Source of the DNA: Acidobacteriota bacterium
Lineage (GTDB): Bacteria; Acidobacteriota; Terriglobia; UBA7540
NCBI GenBank assembly: GCA_021828225.1
Contig: JAKASH010000193.1
Location: 1 to 6,204 of the forward strand
Direction of reading: 5' to 3'
DNA length: 6,204 bases
The stretch's first letter is position 1, and each line of letters opens with the position of its first letter. Below are positions 5,949 through 6,204 of the stretch, in pieces. The notes beneath the pieces were generated by a model that made no database searches, was not told the origin of the DNA, and saw only the letters and a program-made list of their open reading frames with translations. A program made the translations under genes and the position numbers.

Positions 5949-6204
5949 TCAAGATTTCGAACCCCGATTTTGACTGAGCACCAGCCGAATTTTCTTCGCC
6001 AACGCATCGGGTGAGAAAGGCTTCTGGAGGAAAGCCGTATTGGGATCAAGAACCCCATGGTGAACGACGGCATTGTCGGTATAGCCGGAAATGTAGAGGA
6101 CCCCAAGTTCGGGGCGAGCAGCGCAGATGCGTTGAGCCAGTTCGCGTCCACTCATCTGAGGCATCACGACGTCGGCCAGCAGCAGATGGATCGGTTCGGG
6201 ATAT
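5949..6204 (-). CDS. C-terminal receiver (REC) domain of a response regulator or hybrid histidine kinase, 5' end outside the window
   Basis: Only the last 84 codons are present; the frame stays open through 6203. The visible part starts inside a CheY-like receiver, with [16 protein letters not shown]. The D of ADVVMP (codon 6173-6171) is the expected phospho-acceptor. YISGYT supplies the conserved hydroxyl residue and LQKPF the conserved lysine. The [24 protein letters not shown] wording is typical of receivers at the C-terminal end of hybrid sensor kinases. The protein ends about 15 residues after the last helix begins ([18 protein letters not shown]), with no output domain following. The domain therefore relays phosphate or belongs to a hybrid kinase, rather than preceding a DNA-binding domain. 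The GTG/ATG codons at 6167-6162 are internal to the domain and are not the start. Confidence 0.85.
   Translation of the reverse strand, partial: YPEPIHLLLADVVMPQMSGRELAQRICAARPELGVLYISGYTDNAVVHHGVLDPNTAFLQKPFSPDALAKKIRLVLSQNRGSKS

Noticed and set aside
5831..6151. A 106-codon minus-strand frame overlapping the receiver domain
   Set aside because: It is out of frame with the conserved receiver motifs, which account for this DNA.

Overview
The window is an ordinary-looking chromosomal segment from a GC-rich bacterium. Every convincing gene lies on the minus strand, so transcription runs from position 6204 towards position 1. The protein sequences suggest an uncultured Acidobacteriota-type soil or environmental bacterium. 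The clues are the style of the hybrid-kinase receiver tail, the N-terminally extended UPF0102 protein, the class III aminotransferase subtype and the REP-like intergenic palindromes. This placement is from recall of family resemblance and was not tested.

Layout in transcription order. (1) At 6204-5949 is the last ~84 codons of a protein ending in a response-regulator receiver domain, cut by the window edge. (2) A 336-base gene-free gap (5613-5948) holds two separate palindromic elements (5717-5760 and 5791-5835) and then an AT-rich promoter for the next gene. (3) At 5612-4851 is a complete DeoR/GlpR-type sugar-responsive repressor. (4) A second gene-free gap (4510-4850) ends in a near-consensus sigma-70 promoter. 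(5) That promoter reads into cysS, cysteinyl-tRNA synthetase (4479-2992). It is followed at short distances by a class III PLP aminotransferase (2882-1554), a yraN/UPF0102 nuclease-fold protein (1541-1071) and a GalT-family nucleotidylyltransferase (1016-3).

The last four genes are co-directional. Their gaps are 109, 12 and 54 bases and no convincing terminator separates them, so they are probably one transcript driven by the promoter at 4513-4541. The aminotransferase/yraN junction looks translationally coupled: the yraN Shine-Dalgarno overlaps the upstream stop codon. Both yraN and galT start with TTG. The members are functionally mixed (translation, amino-acid metabolism, DNA processing, sugar-nucleotide metabolism), so I infer no single pathway. 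The DeoR protein is the plausible local sugar-linked regulator, but its targets cannot be read from the window beyond possible self-control.

I found no CRISPR array, transposase, tRNA/rRNA gene or prophage gene, and no convincing undescribed multi-gene system. The points most worth a second look are the tandem palindromes upstream of the regulator, the HTHSQ active-site variant in the GalT-family protein, the ambiguous specificity of the aminotransferase, and the promoter that moves the cysS start.
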